From assembly GCF_001442535.1 (NCBI RefSeq), contig NZ_CP013141.1:4253805-4317804 (forward strand): DNA of 64,000 nt, given 5' to 3'. Below, piece after piece: positions 20,709 through 28,551 of the stretch. Origin of the DNA: Lysobacter antibioticus (GTDB lineage: Bacteria > Pseudomonadota > Gammaproteobacteria > Xanthomonadales > Xanthomonadaceae). The position numbers were made by a program, and so were the translations under genes. A model generated the notes under the pieces. That model was not told where the DNA came from, did no database searches, and saw nothing but the letters and a program-made list of their open reading frames with translations. Numbering within the stretch: position 1 is the stretch's first letter; every line of letters starts with the position of its first letter.

Positions 20709-21755
20709 ATGCGCCATACCGCTGTCCTGCTTTCCGCTCTGTTGTTCGCTTCCGGTGCCCACGCCGCCGGTCGCGAGGCCTGCACCAACGGCCACACCCG
20801 CCTTCCGCCCACGGTTAATCTGCGCCTCGACAACGATCTGTTCGGAGGCCAGGACCAGGGCTACAGCAACGGCATCCAACTGACCCTGGTCTCGCCGAAC
20901 CTGGCCGACTACACCGACGACCCCTGCATTCCGCGCCTGGCGCGTTGGGTCAACCGCCATCTCGACGCGCTCCAGCCCGAGGGCTTCGAGCAACGCAACA
21001 TGATCGCGACCTTCGCCCAGGGCATCTTCACTCCGACCGACTACACCCGCCGCGATCTGATCGAAGACGACCGGCCGTATGCGGCGGCCTTGCTGGTCGG
21101 CCTGGGCTATAACGCCCGCAACGGCGATTACCTGCAGACCACGCAGTTGCAGTTCGGTCTGGTGGGGCCGTCGGCGCTGGGCAAGCAAGTGCAGAACGAA
21201 GTGCACAAGATGCTCGGCGACGAGACCTTCCGCGGTTGGGACCACCAACTGCACGACGAACCGGTGTTCCGCATCGTCCACGAACGCATGCATCGCTACT
21301 CGGCCGGCGATGCTCACAACGGTCGCTGGGGCTGGGATGCGATCAGCCACTACGGCGGCAGCTTCGGCAACCTGGCGACCTACGCCAACGCCGGCGCGGA
21401 GCTGCGCTTCGGCCTGCGCCTGCCGGATGATTTCGGCAGCACCCCGTTGCGCCCGGCCGGCGAGAACACCGCGCCGACCCAACACTACAACACCGGCAAC
21501 CGCCGTTTCGGCGCGCACCTGTTCGTGACCTTCGACGCGCGCTGGGTGTTGCGCGACATCACCCTGGACGGCAACACCTTCCGCGACAGCCACAGCGTCG
21601 ACAAGCGGCCGTTGGTGGCCGACGTCGGCTACGGCCTGGCGGCGATGCGCGGACGGTGGAAGTTCGCCTTGGCGCGCTATCACCGGACGCGGGAGTTCGA
21701 GGGGCAGAAGCAGACGCCGGTGTTCGGGAGTTTTACCGTGAGTCGGGCGTTTTGA
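20709..21755 (+). CDS. Lipid A deacylase LpxR family outer-membrane protein (DUF2219)
   Basis: 348 residues with a signal peptide cut near AHAA (about residue 20). The first mature strand, NLRLDNDLFGGQDQGYSNGIQL, has the Asn-Asp pair and the D-x-x-YSNG motif conserved in LpxR. GWDHQLHDEP and the ERMHRY segment carry the conserved histidines and glutamate of the active site. The protein ends in SRAF, an aromatic barrel terminus. LpxR is a calcium-dependent outer-membrane esterase that removes the 3'-acyloxyacyl group of lipid A. Members outside enterics are often annotated only by family, so the exact bond cut is inferred. It stands alone and is followed by the repeat-rich region. Confidence 0.85.
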   Translation: MRHTAVLLSALLFASGAHAAGREACTNGHTRLPPTVNLRLDNDLFGGQDQGYSNGIQLTLVSPNLADYTDDPCIPRLARWVNRHLDALQPEGFEQRNMIATFAQGIFTPTDYTRRDLIEDDRPYAAALLVGLGYNARNGDYLQTTQLQFGLVGPSALGKQVQNEVHKMLGDETFRGWDHQLHDEPVFRIVHERMHRYSAGDAHNGRWGWDAISHYGGSFGNLATYANAGAELRFGLRLPDDFGSTPLRPAGENTAPTQHYNTGNRRFGAHLFVTFDARWVLRDITLDGNTFRDSHSVDKRPLVADVGYGLAAMRGRWKFALARYHRTREFEGQKQTPVFGSFTVSRAF

Positions 21756-21780
21756 CTCACGCGATTAGCTTGTCTCCGCT

Positions 21781-22006
21781 GTAGGAGCGGCGTGAGCCGC
21801 GACCGCGGGATGCGCAGTGATGGCAATGCCCGATATCGCATCATCGAAGCGGCGTGCTGTCGCAAAGGGTAGGGGCGGCGTCCCCCAGGGATTTCCTACG
21901 GTCACAAGCCGCGACCGCGGGACGCGCAGAGGCTGCAACGCCGATGCCATCCAATCGAAGCGGCGTGCTTTCGCAAGGGGTAGGAGCGGCGCGAGCCGCG
22001 ACCGCG
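21781..22006 (+). repeat. REP-type repeat cluster, three copies with about 112-bp period
   Basis: Copies of GTAGGAGCGGC...GCCGCGACCGCG begin at 21781, 21869 and 21980. The second carries an insert (CCAGGGATTTCCTACGGTCAC) between its two halves. The flanking text ATCGAAGCGGCGTGCT(G/T)TCGC recurs 112 bp apart, so larger units were duplicated. The same repeat occurs at 38218, 40357-41315, 46626-46708, 57857-57951 and 59493. All copies lie between genes. Confidence 0.85.
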
Positions 22007-22047
22007 TCTTTTCGGTTTCGCGGCGTATCGCTCAAGCAAGATCAGGA

Positions 22048-22560
<513 letters not shown>

Positions 22561-22589
22561 TGGATAAATGCGTCGCAAGACTGCCACAT

Positions 22590-22616
22590 CGCGGTCGCGA
22601 CTCGCGTCGCTCCTAC
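22590..22616 (-). repeat. REP-type repeat, inverted copy
   Basis: The 27-bp motif ends in CGTCGCTCCTAC, opposite in orientation to the copies at 21781-22006. It lies about 65 bp before the stop codon of the ATP-grasp gene, where it may act as the 3' end of the RiPP transcript. Confidence 0.75.
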
Positions 22617-22680
22617 CCTGCGAAGGCTGTCGACGACTTCGGCGCTGCTGCCTGTGCGCGTCCCTAGGCCGCAATCCGGC

Positions 22681-23802
22681 CTACTCCAGCGTAATCCCCG
22701 CCGCCGCCGCACTGCGGCCCTTCAGGGTTTCGCTGGCCTGCGCCCACCATTCGCGGTGTTCTTCGCTGGCGCAATACTCGGCATAGGACAGCTTGGCGAT
22801 GGTCGCCAGGGAATAATCCGGGCGGCCTTCGGCCAGCATCGCGCTCATCGCCCGCAACAGCGGCAGCGAGGGCAGCAGGTCTTCGATGAAAAGGAATTGG
22901 CCGGCTTGGTTCACTTCGAGGAAATGCGCATCGCCGTTGGCGTCGATGGCCAGGTCGATGCAGCCGAACACCAGGCCGAGTTCGCGCATCAGGGCGGCGA
23001 GCTTGGCCTGGTCGGCGGAGGAGAGTTCGCCGACTTCGGCACGCAAGCCCTGGGTGTTCTGGGGGACGCGCCAGTCGACGAAGCCGTCGTCGTGTTGGGC
23101 GTACAGGCGGGCGGCGAAGTAACGGTCGCCGATCGCGGTCACGCGCAGGTCGTGGCGTTTGTCGACATAGACCTGATAGATGCCGGGGCAGTGCAACAGG
23201 CTCTGGTCGTCTTCGAGCATCGCCGGTTCGACGATGCGCGCATAGGTGCTGAACATGCGGCCGGTCTCGGCGTCCTTCCAGGTGTGGGTCAGGAAGGGTT
23301 TGTAGACCACACGGCCATGGCGCTGGACGAAACGACGGATCTCGGCGGGATCGTGCGAGACCAGGGTCGGCGGGAAGCGTAGGCCGCAGTGGTGGGCCGC
23401 GCGCAGTTGCACGAGTTTGTTCTCGGCCATCGCCGCGGCAGCGGGGCGATTGACCCAGAGCCGATCGGCGCCCTGATCGGTCAAGGCGTAGACGTTCTTG
23501 AGGAAACGCCCCCATTCGCCGCGCAGGAAGGGCTGGTCGCCGGCCTGCGCGCGCGGGAAGGATTCGGGATTGCGCGGCCGCCGGTACCAGACCGTGCCGA
23601 CGCTGGCGTCGTCGAGCGGGCCACTCATGCGCAGGCCGAGGTCGGGATCGCAATGCAGGGACATCGCGCCGAGTTCGGCTTCGGCCAGCGAGCTAAGCCA
23701 GGTCGCGTCGATACCGCTGGCGCGCAAAGCCCAGCGCGCGGCGGAAGCATGGATGTCGTGGGCCAGCGAAGACAGGATCAGCGGACGGCGGTGAGCGGGC
23801 AT
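22681..23802 (-). CDS. ATP-grasp ligase of the graspetide (MvdC/MvdD-like) family
   Basis: 373 residues with no signal peptide. Family hallmarks by eye: WYRRPRNP (72-79) in the N-terminal precursor-binding part; NRPAAAAMAENKLVQLRAA and VVYKPF (Lys168), the nucleotide-binding lysine region; GIYQVYVDKRHDLRVTAIGD (207-226); and a metal/ATP site with GCIDLAID (Asp283) and FLEVNQAGQFLFIE (Glu296, Asn298). These match macrocyclases such as MvdD and MdnB/C, which use ATP to join Thr/Ser hydroxyls or Lys amines to Asp/Glu side chains of a precursor peptide. A 61-residue double-glycine precursor lies 165 bp upstream on the same strand, followed upstream by a C39 exporter. Only one ligase is present, so one enzyme should make all rings. 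The family call rests on motif recognition without a search. Confidence 0.85.
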   Translation of the reverse strand: MPAHRRPLILSSLAHDIHASAARWALRASGIDATWLSSLAEAELGAMSLHCDPDLGLRMSGPLDDASVGTVWYRRPRNPESFPRAQAGDQPFLRGEWGRFLKNVYALTDQGADRLWVNRPAAAAMAENKLVQLRAAHHCGLRFPPTLVSHDPAEIRRFVQRHGRVVYKPFLTHTWKDAETGRMFSTYARIVEPAMLEDDQSLLHCPGIYQVYVDKRHDLRVTAIGDRYFAARLYAQHDDGFVDWRVPQNTQGLRAEVGELSSADQAKLAALMRELGLVFGCIDLAIDANGDAHFLEVNQAGQFLFIEDLLPSLPLLRAMSAMLAEGRPDYSLATIAKLSYAEYCASEEHREWWAQASETLKGRSAAAAGITLE

Positions 23803-23830
23803 GGAAGCGTTCGTATTTTTAGGGCCGTTG

Positions 23831-23863
23831 AAAACGGCACGCCCCGTCGGACGGGGCGTGCCG
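23831..23863 (-). terminator. Intrinsic terminator or attenuator between RiPP precursor and ligase genes
   Basis: A 14-bp perfect stem (arms 23835-23848 and 23850-23863) is followed, on the minus strand, by GTTTTC. It stands about 105 bp past the precursor stop and 29 bp before the ligase start. The plus strand has no U-run after the stem, so it acts on the precursor transcript. It overlaps a smaller alternative hairpin (23824-23838). Partial termination here would give more precursor than enzyme, as is common in RiPP operons. Confidence 0.7.
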
Positions 23864-23967
23864 GGTCATGCGTGGCGGCGGGGTTTACGCGCACGTCGCT
23901 CGCGCGCGGGTCCACCCGGCCTGGTGCATGGACTGCATCCGATCAGATCAACCGGAAGGCGAGGCGA

Positions 23968-24153
23968 TTACAGGAAATCGGGATCGCCCGGATCGTCGCC
24001 GTTCGGGCCGGTGGCGTGGGTGGTATCGCCCTTGCCGCCGGAGATCGCTGCGATCTCGTCCAGTGAAAGTTCGCGCGCCGCGATGCGGGCGAGCGGACGG
24101 GCGGCTTCGTCCTGAGGCAGAGCGTTGTTGCTGTAAACGTCTTGCTTACTCAT
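23968..24153 (-). CDS. Double-glycine RiPP precursor peptide, putative graspetide
   Basis: 61 residues. The ATG at 24153 follows TAGGAGA at good spacing. The leader (1-40) is charged and helical and ends in ELSLDEIAAISGG, a classic double-glycine processing site for C39 peptidases. The 21-residue core (41-61) starts with Lys41 and contains Thr44, Thr45 and Thr48, then the acidic C-terminal part GDDPGDPDFL with Asp53, Asp54, Asp57 and Asp59. Hydroxyl donors followed by acidic acceptors fit the ester-ring logic of graspetides. No microviridin motif (PFFARFL leader, TxKYPSD core) is present, so it does not belong to that group. The C39 transporter gene ends 80 bp upstream and the ATP-grasp gene follows. 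Ring pattern and activity are unknown. Confidence 0.85.
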   Translation of the reverse strand: MSKQDVYSNNALPQDEAARPLARIAARELSLDEIAAISGGKGDTTHATGPNGDDPGDPDFL

Positions 24154-24233
24154 GGAGCGTTCTCCTAAACCGTAGAGTGCCAGGATGAGTTGAAAGGCCG
24201 TCCCGGCGTCGGCACGAGCATCGATGCTAGCAA

Positions 24234-26387
24234 CTATGAAAGTCGCGGTTTGCTAATCGCGATCCCACTTTCGCCCTGAATGCGCGAAGCGATGGGGATT
24301 GCAAACTCGGACGTTGTGATCCGTTCACTGACGCCGTCGCGCAAGGCGACGACGCGGTCTGCGCTGCGGATCGTATCGGGCCTGTGCGCGATGACGATGC
24401 GGGTCATGCGCAAGGCGGAAATCTCGCGATTGATCTCGTGCTCGCGAGCGACGTCGAGGTGACTGGTGGCCTCGTCGAGCAACAGGATCGCCGGCGATCG
24501 GTACAGGGCGCGCGCCAACAGCACGCGTTGTTTCTGTCCGCCCGACAGCGAAGAACCCAAGTCGCCGACCAGGGATTCGTAGCCCATCGCCATCGCCGCG
24601 ATGTCGTCGTGGATGCGCGCCGCGCGCGCCGCCGCTTCGATGCGCGCGGGGTCGGCCGCATGGTCGAAGGAGGCAATGTTCTCGCCGATCGAACCGGCGA
24701 ACAGCACGTCCTCCTGCATCACCGCACCGAACAGCTCGCGGTACGCGGCCAGGCCGTAGTCGTGGATGTCGACCCCGCCGATGCGGATCGTGCCCGAGCT
24801 CGGCCGCAGCAGGCCGAGGATCAACTTGGCCAGGGTGGTCTTGCCGCAGCCCGAAGCGCCGACGATCGCCACCGATTCGCCGGCCTCGATGCTGAAGCTG
24901 CAGTCGCGCAGGATCCACGGCTCGTCGTCGGCATAGCGGAAGCTGAGCCGGTCGATCTCGATGCGCGGCGCCGGCACCGGGCCGGCGTAGTCGGTGTGCA
25001 CATGCGCTTCGGGCGGCTCGAAGGCGATGTCGGCGATGCGTTGGCCGTGCAGGCCGAGCAGGCGCAGGTCGACGAGCTTGTCGATCAGGCTGCCGGTGCG
25101 GGTGGCGAACAGGTCGGCATAGGCGACGAATACCACCATCATGCCGGCGCTGAAGCGGCCCTGCAGGGTCAGCCAGGCGCAGAGCCAGATCAGCAGCACG
25201 CGTTGGGCGCCGAACACCAGTTTCGACAAGGCCGAGAACACCGCGGTAGTGCGGGCGATCGCGGCCTCGCGATTGGCGACCTCGACGCTGGCGTTGGCGA
25301 TGCGTCCGCGGCGGTCGTCCTGTTGATTGCCGAGCTTAATCGTCTGCACACCCTGGATCGATTCGATCAACAGGCTCTGCTGCTTGGCGACCTGGATCAG
25401 CTGCTCCTCCTTGAGTCGCCACAGCCGCCGGTACGCGGCCCAGCGCAGAATCGCGTAGACGGCGAACGCGGCCAGCACCAGCGCGGTCAACGGCGGGCTG
25501 TAGAACAGCAGCAGCGCCAACACCAGGGTCACGGTCAGGCCGTCGAGCAGACTCTCGACGAAACTGCCGGTCAGGGTCTGCTGGATGGCCTGCACCGAGA
25601 CGAAGCGCGACATCACTCCGCCGACATGGCGTTTCTCGAAGAAATCCAGCGGCAACCGCATCAGGTGGCCGAACAGATTGGCCAGCCATTGCGAATTGAG
25701 GGCGGCGCCGAGGTCGGCGACCAGCCAGCCGCGCATCGCCGTGAGCGTCGCCTGGAACACCACCACGACCAGGAAGCCGATGCCGAGCAGGTTCAACAAA
25801 CCGATGTCGGCCGCGACCAGGACCCGATCGATCACCCACTGCATCGCCAACGGCAGCAGCAGGGTGAACACCTCCAGGCTCAGCGCCAGGATCAGGATCT
25901 GCGCACCGGCGCGGCGCAGGCCGACGATGCGGCCGGCGAGCCCGCGCAGACTCAGGCGCTGGCGTTCGCGCATCGGCACGAAGTCGGTCTTCGGCGACAG
26001 TTCCAGGGCGATGCCGGTGTAGTGGCGGCCGAATTCGGCCAGCGGCAGGCTGACCGCGCCGCGCGCCGGGTCGTGCAGTTCGGCGCGGCCGCGGGCGATG
26101 CGCTTGAGCACGACGAAATGGTTGAGGTCCCAATGCAGCACGCACGGCAGGCGCAGATCGGCGAGGTGTTCGATCTCGGCCCGCAAGGGGCGGGTGTCGA
26201 AGTCGAGCGCGCCGGCGATCTTGATCAAACGCGCCAGGGTGGCGCCGCGCGGCGACACCGGGAAGCGCCGGCGCAGGCTGCTCAGATCGATGTCGTGGCC
26301 GTGATGGACGGCGATCATCGCCAGGCAGGCCAGACCGCACTCGGCCAATTCGTTCTGCTGGATCACCGGCACGGGCTTCGCGCTCAT
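24234..26387 (-). CDS. Peptidase C39-containing ABC exporter for double-glycine peptides
   Basis: 717 residues from the ATG at 26387, which overlaps the upstream adaptor stop as ATGA. The N-terminal C39 protease has Gln11, catalytic Cys17 (ELAECGLAC), His90 (DLNHFVVL) and Asp106 (LHDP), a complete set. Six membrane spans follow (about 155-440). The ATPase domain has Walker A GASGCGKTT (510-518), LSGGQ (614-618), Walker B ILLLDE (634-639) and the H-loop His668. The frame extends 116 residues further upstream, but only as antisense-like sequence over the adaptor gene. It should cleave the precursor after Gly39-Gly40 and export the core across the inner membrane, in the same way as CvaB or LagD. 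Confidence 0.95.
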   Translation of the reverse strand: MSAKPVPVIQQNELAECGLACLAMIAVHHGHDIDLSSLRRRFPVSPRGATLARLIKIAGALDFDTRPLRAEIEHLADLRLPCVLHWDLNHFVVLKRIARGRAELHDPARGAVSLPLAEFGRHYTGIALELSPKTDFVPMRERQRLSLRGLAGRIVGLRRAGAQILILALSLEVFTLLLPLAMQWVIDRVLVAADIGLLNLLGIGFLVVVVFQATLTAMRGWLVADLGAALNSQWLANLFGHLMRLPLDFFEKRHVGGVMSRFVSVQAIQQTLTGSFVESLLDGLTVTLVLALLLFYSPPLTALVLAAFAVYAILRWAAYRRLWRLKEEQLIQVAKQQSLLIESIQGVQTIKLGNQQDDRRGRIANASVEVANREAAIARTTAVFSALSKLVFGAQRVLLIWLCAWLTLQGRFSAGMMVVFVAYADLFATRTGSLIDKLVDLRLLGLHGQRIADIAFEPPEAHVHTDYAGPVPAPRIEIDRLSFRYADDEPWILRDCSFSIEAGESVAIVGASGCGKTTLAKLILGLLRPSSGTIRIGGVDIHDYGLAAYRELFGAVMQEDVLFAGSIGENIASFDHAADPARIEAAARAARIHDDIAAMAMGYESLVGDLGSSLSGGQKQRVLLARALYRSPAILLLDEATSHLDVAREHEINREISALRMTRIVIAHRPDTIRSADRVVALRDGVSERITTSEFAIPIASRIQGESGIAISKPRLS

Positions 26388-26971
26388 GAGCCCGTCCGAT
26401 GCGTGTCGGGTGACGCGTCGGTGTTCGACAGCGGCGCCAACACGAATTCGTAGAGACGGCGCTGCTCCAACTGCAGCTCCGCATCCACACGCATTCCCGC
26501 CCGCAATGCCTGCGTGCCGATGCGCTGGCGATCCAGCTCGACCTGCACGGACCAGACCGGCGCGTCCAGGCGCAGGCCGCTGCGCCGGTGGATTTGGTCG
26601 GGCGATGAGGCCGCGGCGGCTATCGCGACCACGCGGCCGTGCTGTAGGCCGTAGCGCTGATACGGGAAGGCGCGGTAGCGCAGGACCGCCGGCGTGCCGG
26701 GACGGATCGCGGCGATGGCGCGATCGGGCACCCACAGCTGCGCTTGCATGGACGAGGTGCCGTTCGACGTGGCCTGCGCTATCAGCATGCCTTCTACTGG
26801 TTCGCTGCGGGTATAACGGCCGAACCCGAGCAGGGCGAGCAGCGCAAGCAGACCGAGCAGGGCGAGTGCGGCCATCGGCCAGCCCAGGCGCGAGATCGGC
26901 AGGCGGATGCTGCCGAGCCAGCGTTCTTTCCTGGCTTCCAGCATTTCGCGTCTGAACAGGTCTTCGTGCAC
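26384..26971 (-). CDS. Miniature HlyD-family adaptor lacking the lipoyl and coiled-coil region
   Basis: 195 residues from a GTG at 26971 with GAGG five bases upstream; a TTG at 27001 is an alternative. The N-terminus (DLFRREMLEARKERWLGSI) and the single membrane span (WPMAALALLGLLALLALLGF) are typical of HlyD partners of C39 exporters. After TRSEPVEGMLIAQ the sequence jumps almost directly to the distal beta-barrel (MQAQLWVPDRAIAAIRPGTP, LRYRAFPYQRYG). The segment normally between them, about 200-250 residues with the lipoyl half-motifs and alpha-hairpin, is absent without any frameshift. It is the first gene of the RiPP operon and overlaps the transporter gene by 4 bp. Whether it can still reach TolC is doubtful; it may be an intrinsically short version or a decayed one. 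Confidence 0.82.
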   Translation of the reverse strand: MHEDLFRREMLEARKERWLGSIRLPISRLGWPMAALALLGLLALLALLGFGRYTRSEPVEGMLIAQATSNGTSSMQAQLWVPDRAIAAIRPGTPAVLRYRAFPYQRYGLQHGRVVAIAAAASSPDQIHRRSGLRLDAPVWSVQVELDRQRIGTQALRAGMRVDAELQLEQRRLYEFVLAPLSNTDASPDTHRTGS

Positions 26972-27211
26972 GTAAGCCTCAGACGCGTGGCGAGGATCCA
27001 AGGGTGCGGTTCGGCGAACCCATGGCGATCACGGTGCGTCTGTCGTCTCCTGTCGTTACGACTCGGTCGCTGAGTGTCGTACAAGGCCGAAGGTGTTTCC
27101 AGGTCGCCATTGTCGAACGCCGTCACGGTTCGCGGGGATTGCAACAAATCGTTCAGCCCTGCTGCTATCGGCCATGCCGCGCTGCGACGCGTATCGCACC
27201 GCAGCGCATGC

Positions 27212-28423
27212 TCAAGCGGCATCGCGCGCGGGTTTACGCCAGCGCGGCCAGGCGCCGAGGGTGATCGCGCGCAACAGCCATTCCATCGGACCATGGCCGT
27301 GATGCTGCATCCACCAGGCGCTGAAGCGCAGTTGCGCGCCGAACAGCATGATCGCGAAAGCCAGCACGGTGAGCGGCGACAGCCGCCCCATCAGACCGAA
27401 GCCATAGCCGGTGAACGCCAACGCGGCGGCGGCCGATTGCAGCAGATAGTTCGACAAGGCCATGCGTCCGGCCGGGGCCAGCAATCGCACGAGTCGCGGG
27501 CCGGCGCGGCCGGCGAAGCCGCTCATGGCCAGGGCGGCATAGGCGCCGGTCAACAAGGGCGCGGTCAGCAGGCTCAAGGCCAGCGCCGACAGTTCGAGCG
27601 CGCCGCCGGGCTCGAAGGTCGAGACGCCGGCATAGAGCGCCGCCGCCGGCAGGCCGATGCCGAAGCCCCAGAGGCGCAGTCTGCGCAGCAACGCCGGATA
27701 ACGATCGAGATGGGCGAGCATTCGGCGACGGCCGGCGACCCGGCCCAGCAGGAACATCGCCAAGGCGCATGGCGCCTGCATGAAGGCGAGCACGATCCCG
27801 GTCGACGCCAGTTCGCGCACGCGCTGGGCGACCACGGCAGCGGGATCGCCGAGGAAGCCGGCGAGGGTCGTCTGCGCTTGGGCTGCGACGATGCGGGCAT
27901 CCACGACGCCGGCTTCGCCACTGAGCCGAATCAGCAAAGCCAATCCGGCCCAGGCGACGGCAGTCGCTACGATCAGGACCAAAGCGCTACGCAGCGCGGT
28001 GCGCTCCGACAGCGCGCGCGTCGTCAGCAGGATCAGGCCCATCGCCGCATAAGTGCCGAGGATGTCGCCGTGGAACAGCAGCACGGCATGGGCCAGGCCG
28101 ATCAGCCACAGCCCGAGTAAACGCCGCAGCATGCGCGGCACGAAGGCCTCGCCGGCGCGCTGCGCCGAGTCGAGCTGCAGGCTGAAGCTGTAACCGAACA
28201 GGAACGAAAACAGCAGATAGAACTTCATCTCGAACAGGCCGGCAACGAGCAGGCGCACCGCGCGGTCCAGCCCTCCGTCGTAACTCGGGTCGGGCAGGCC
28301 CAGGCCGTAGTAGGGCGAGGCGAACACGCCGAGGTTGACGACCAGGATGCCGAACAGGGCGAGGCCGCGCAGGGCATCGAGCTGTTCGATGCGTGGCGGG
28401 ACGGCGTGGGCGGATGCGGTCAT
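27212..28423 (-). CDS. DUF418 family membrane protein
   Basis: 403 residues from the ATG at 28423. It has about ten hydrophobic spans, starting with RIEQLDALRGLALFGILVVNLGVF, and the DUF418 C-terminal signature (GRMALSNYLLQS ... FSAWWMQHHGHGPMEWLLRAITLG). Members are predicted inner-membrane transporters or acyltransferase-3-like proteins, with function unresolved. The gene stands 240 bp upstream of the RiPP operon on the same strand and divergent (128 bp) from the histidine kinase gene. Nothing ties it specifically to the peptide cluster. Confidence 0.88.
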   Translation of the reverse strand: MTASAHAVPPRIEQLDALRGLALFGILVVNLGVFASPYYGLGLPDPSYDGGLDRAVRLLVAGLFEMKFYLLFSFLFGYSFSLQLDSAQRAGEAFVPRMLRRLLGLWLIGLAHAVLLFHGDILGTYAAMGLILLTTRALSERTALRSALVLIVATAVAWAGLALLIRLSGEAGVVDARIVAAQAQTTLAGFLGDPAAVVAQRVRELASTGIVLAFMQAPCALAMFLLGRVAGRRRMLAHLDRYPALLRRLRLWGFGIGLPAAALYAGVSTFEPGGALELSALALSLLTAPLLTGAYAALAMSGFAGRAGPRLVRLLAPAGRMALSNYLLQSAAAALAFTGYGFGLMGRLSPLTVLAFAIMLFGAQLRFSAWWMQHHGHGPMEWLLRAITLGAWPRWRKPARDAA

Positions 28424-28551
28424 GGGGGCGGCGCGAACGGGGGAGCGTGGATGCTGCGCGCGGCGCCGCGGCGCTGGCATCGGGCCCGCGACGGGAGCCA
28501 ACCGGGACGTTTGGCGGATTCGCCGCGCGCGGAAACTGGAATACTGGCGGC

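Noticed and set aside
20410..20883. Plus-strand frame of 157 residues before the LpxR-type gene
   Set aside because: It is Arg/Pro-rich and overlaps the start of the lipid A deacylase-type gene in another frame, with no ribosome site or recognisable feature.
24384..26453. 689-residue plus-strand open frame opposite the C39 exporter
   Set aside because: It is antisense to Walker A/B, LSGGQ and C39 motifs. Composition is Gln/Arg/Ala-rich as in other shadows.
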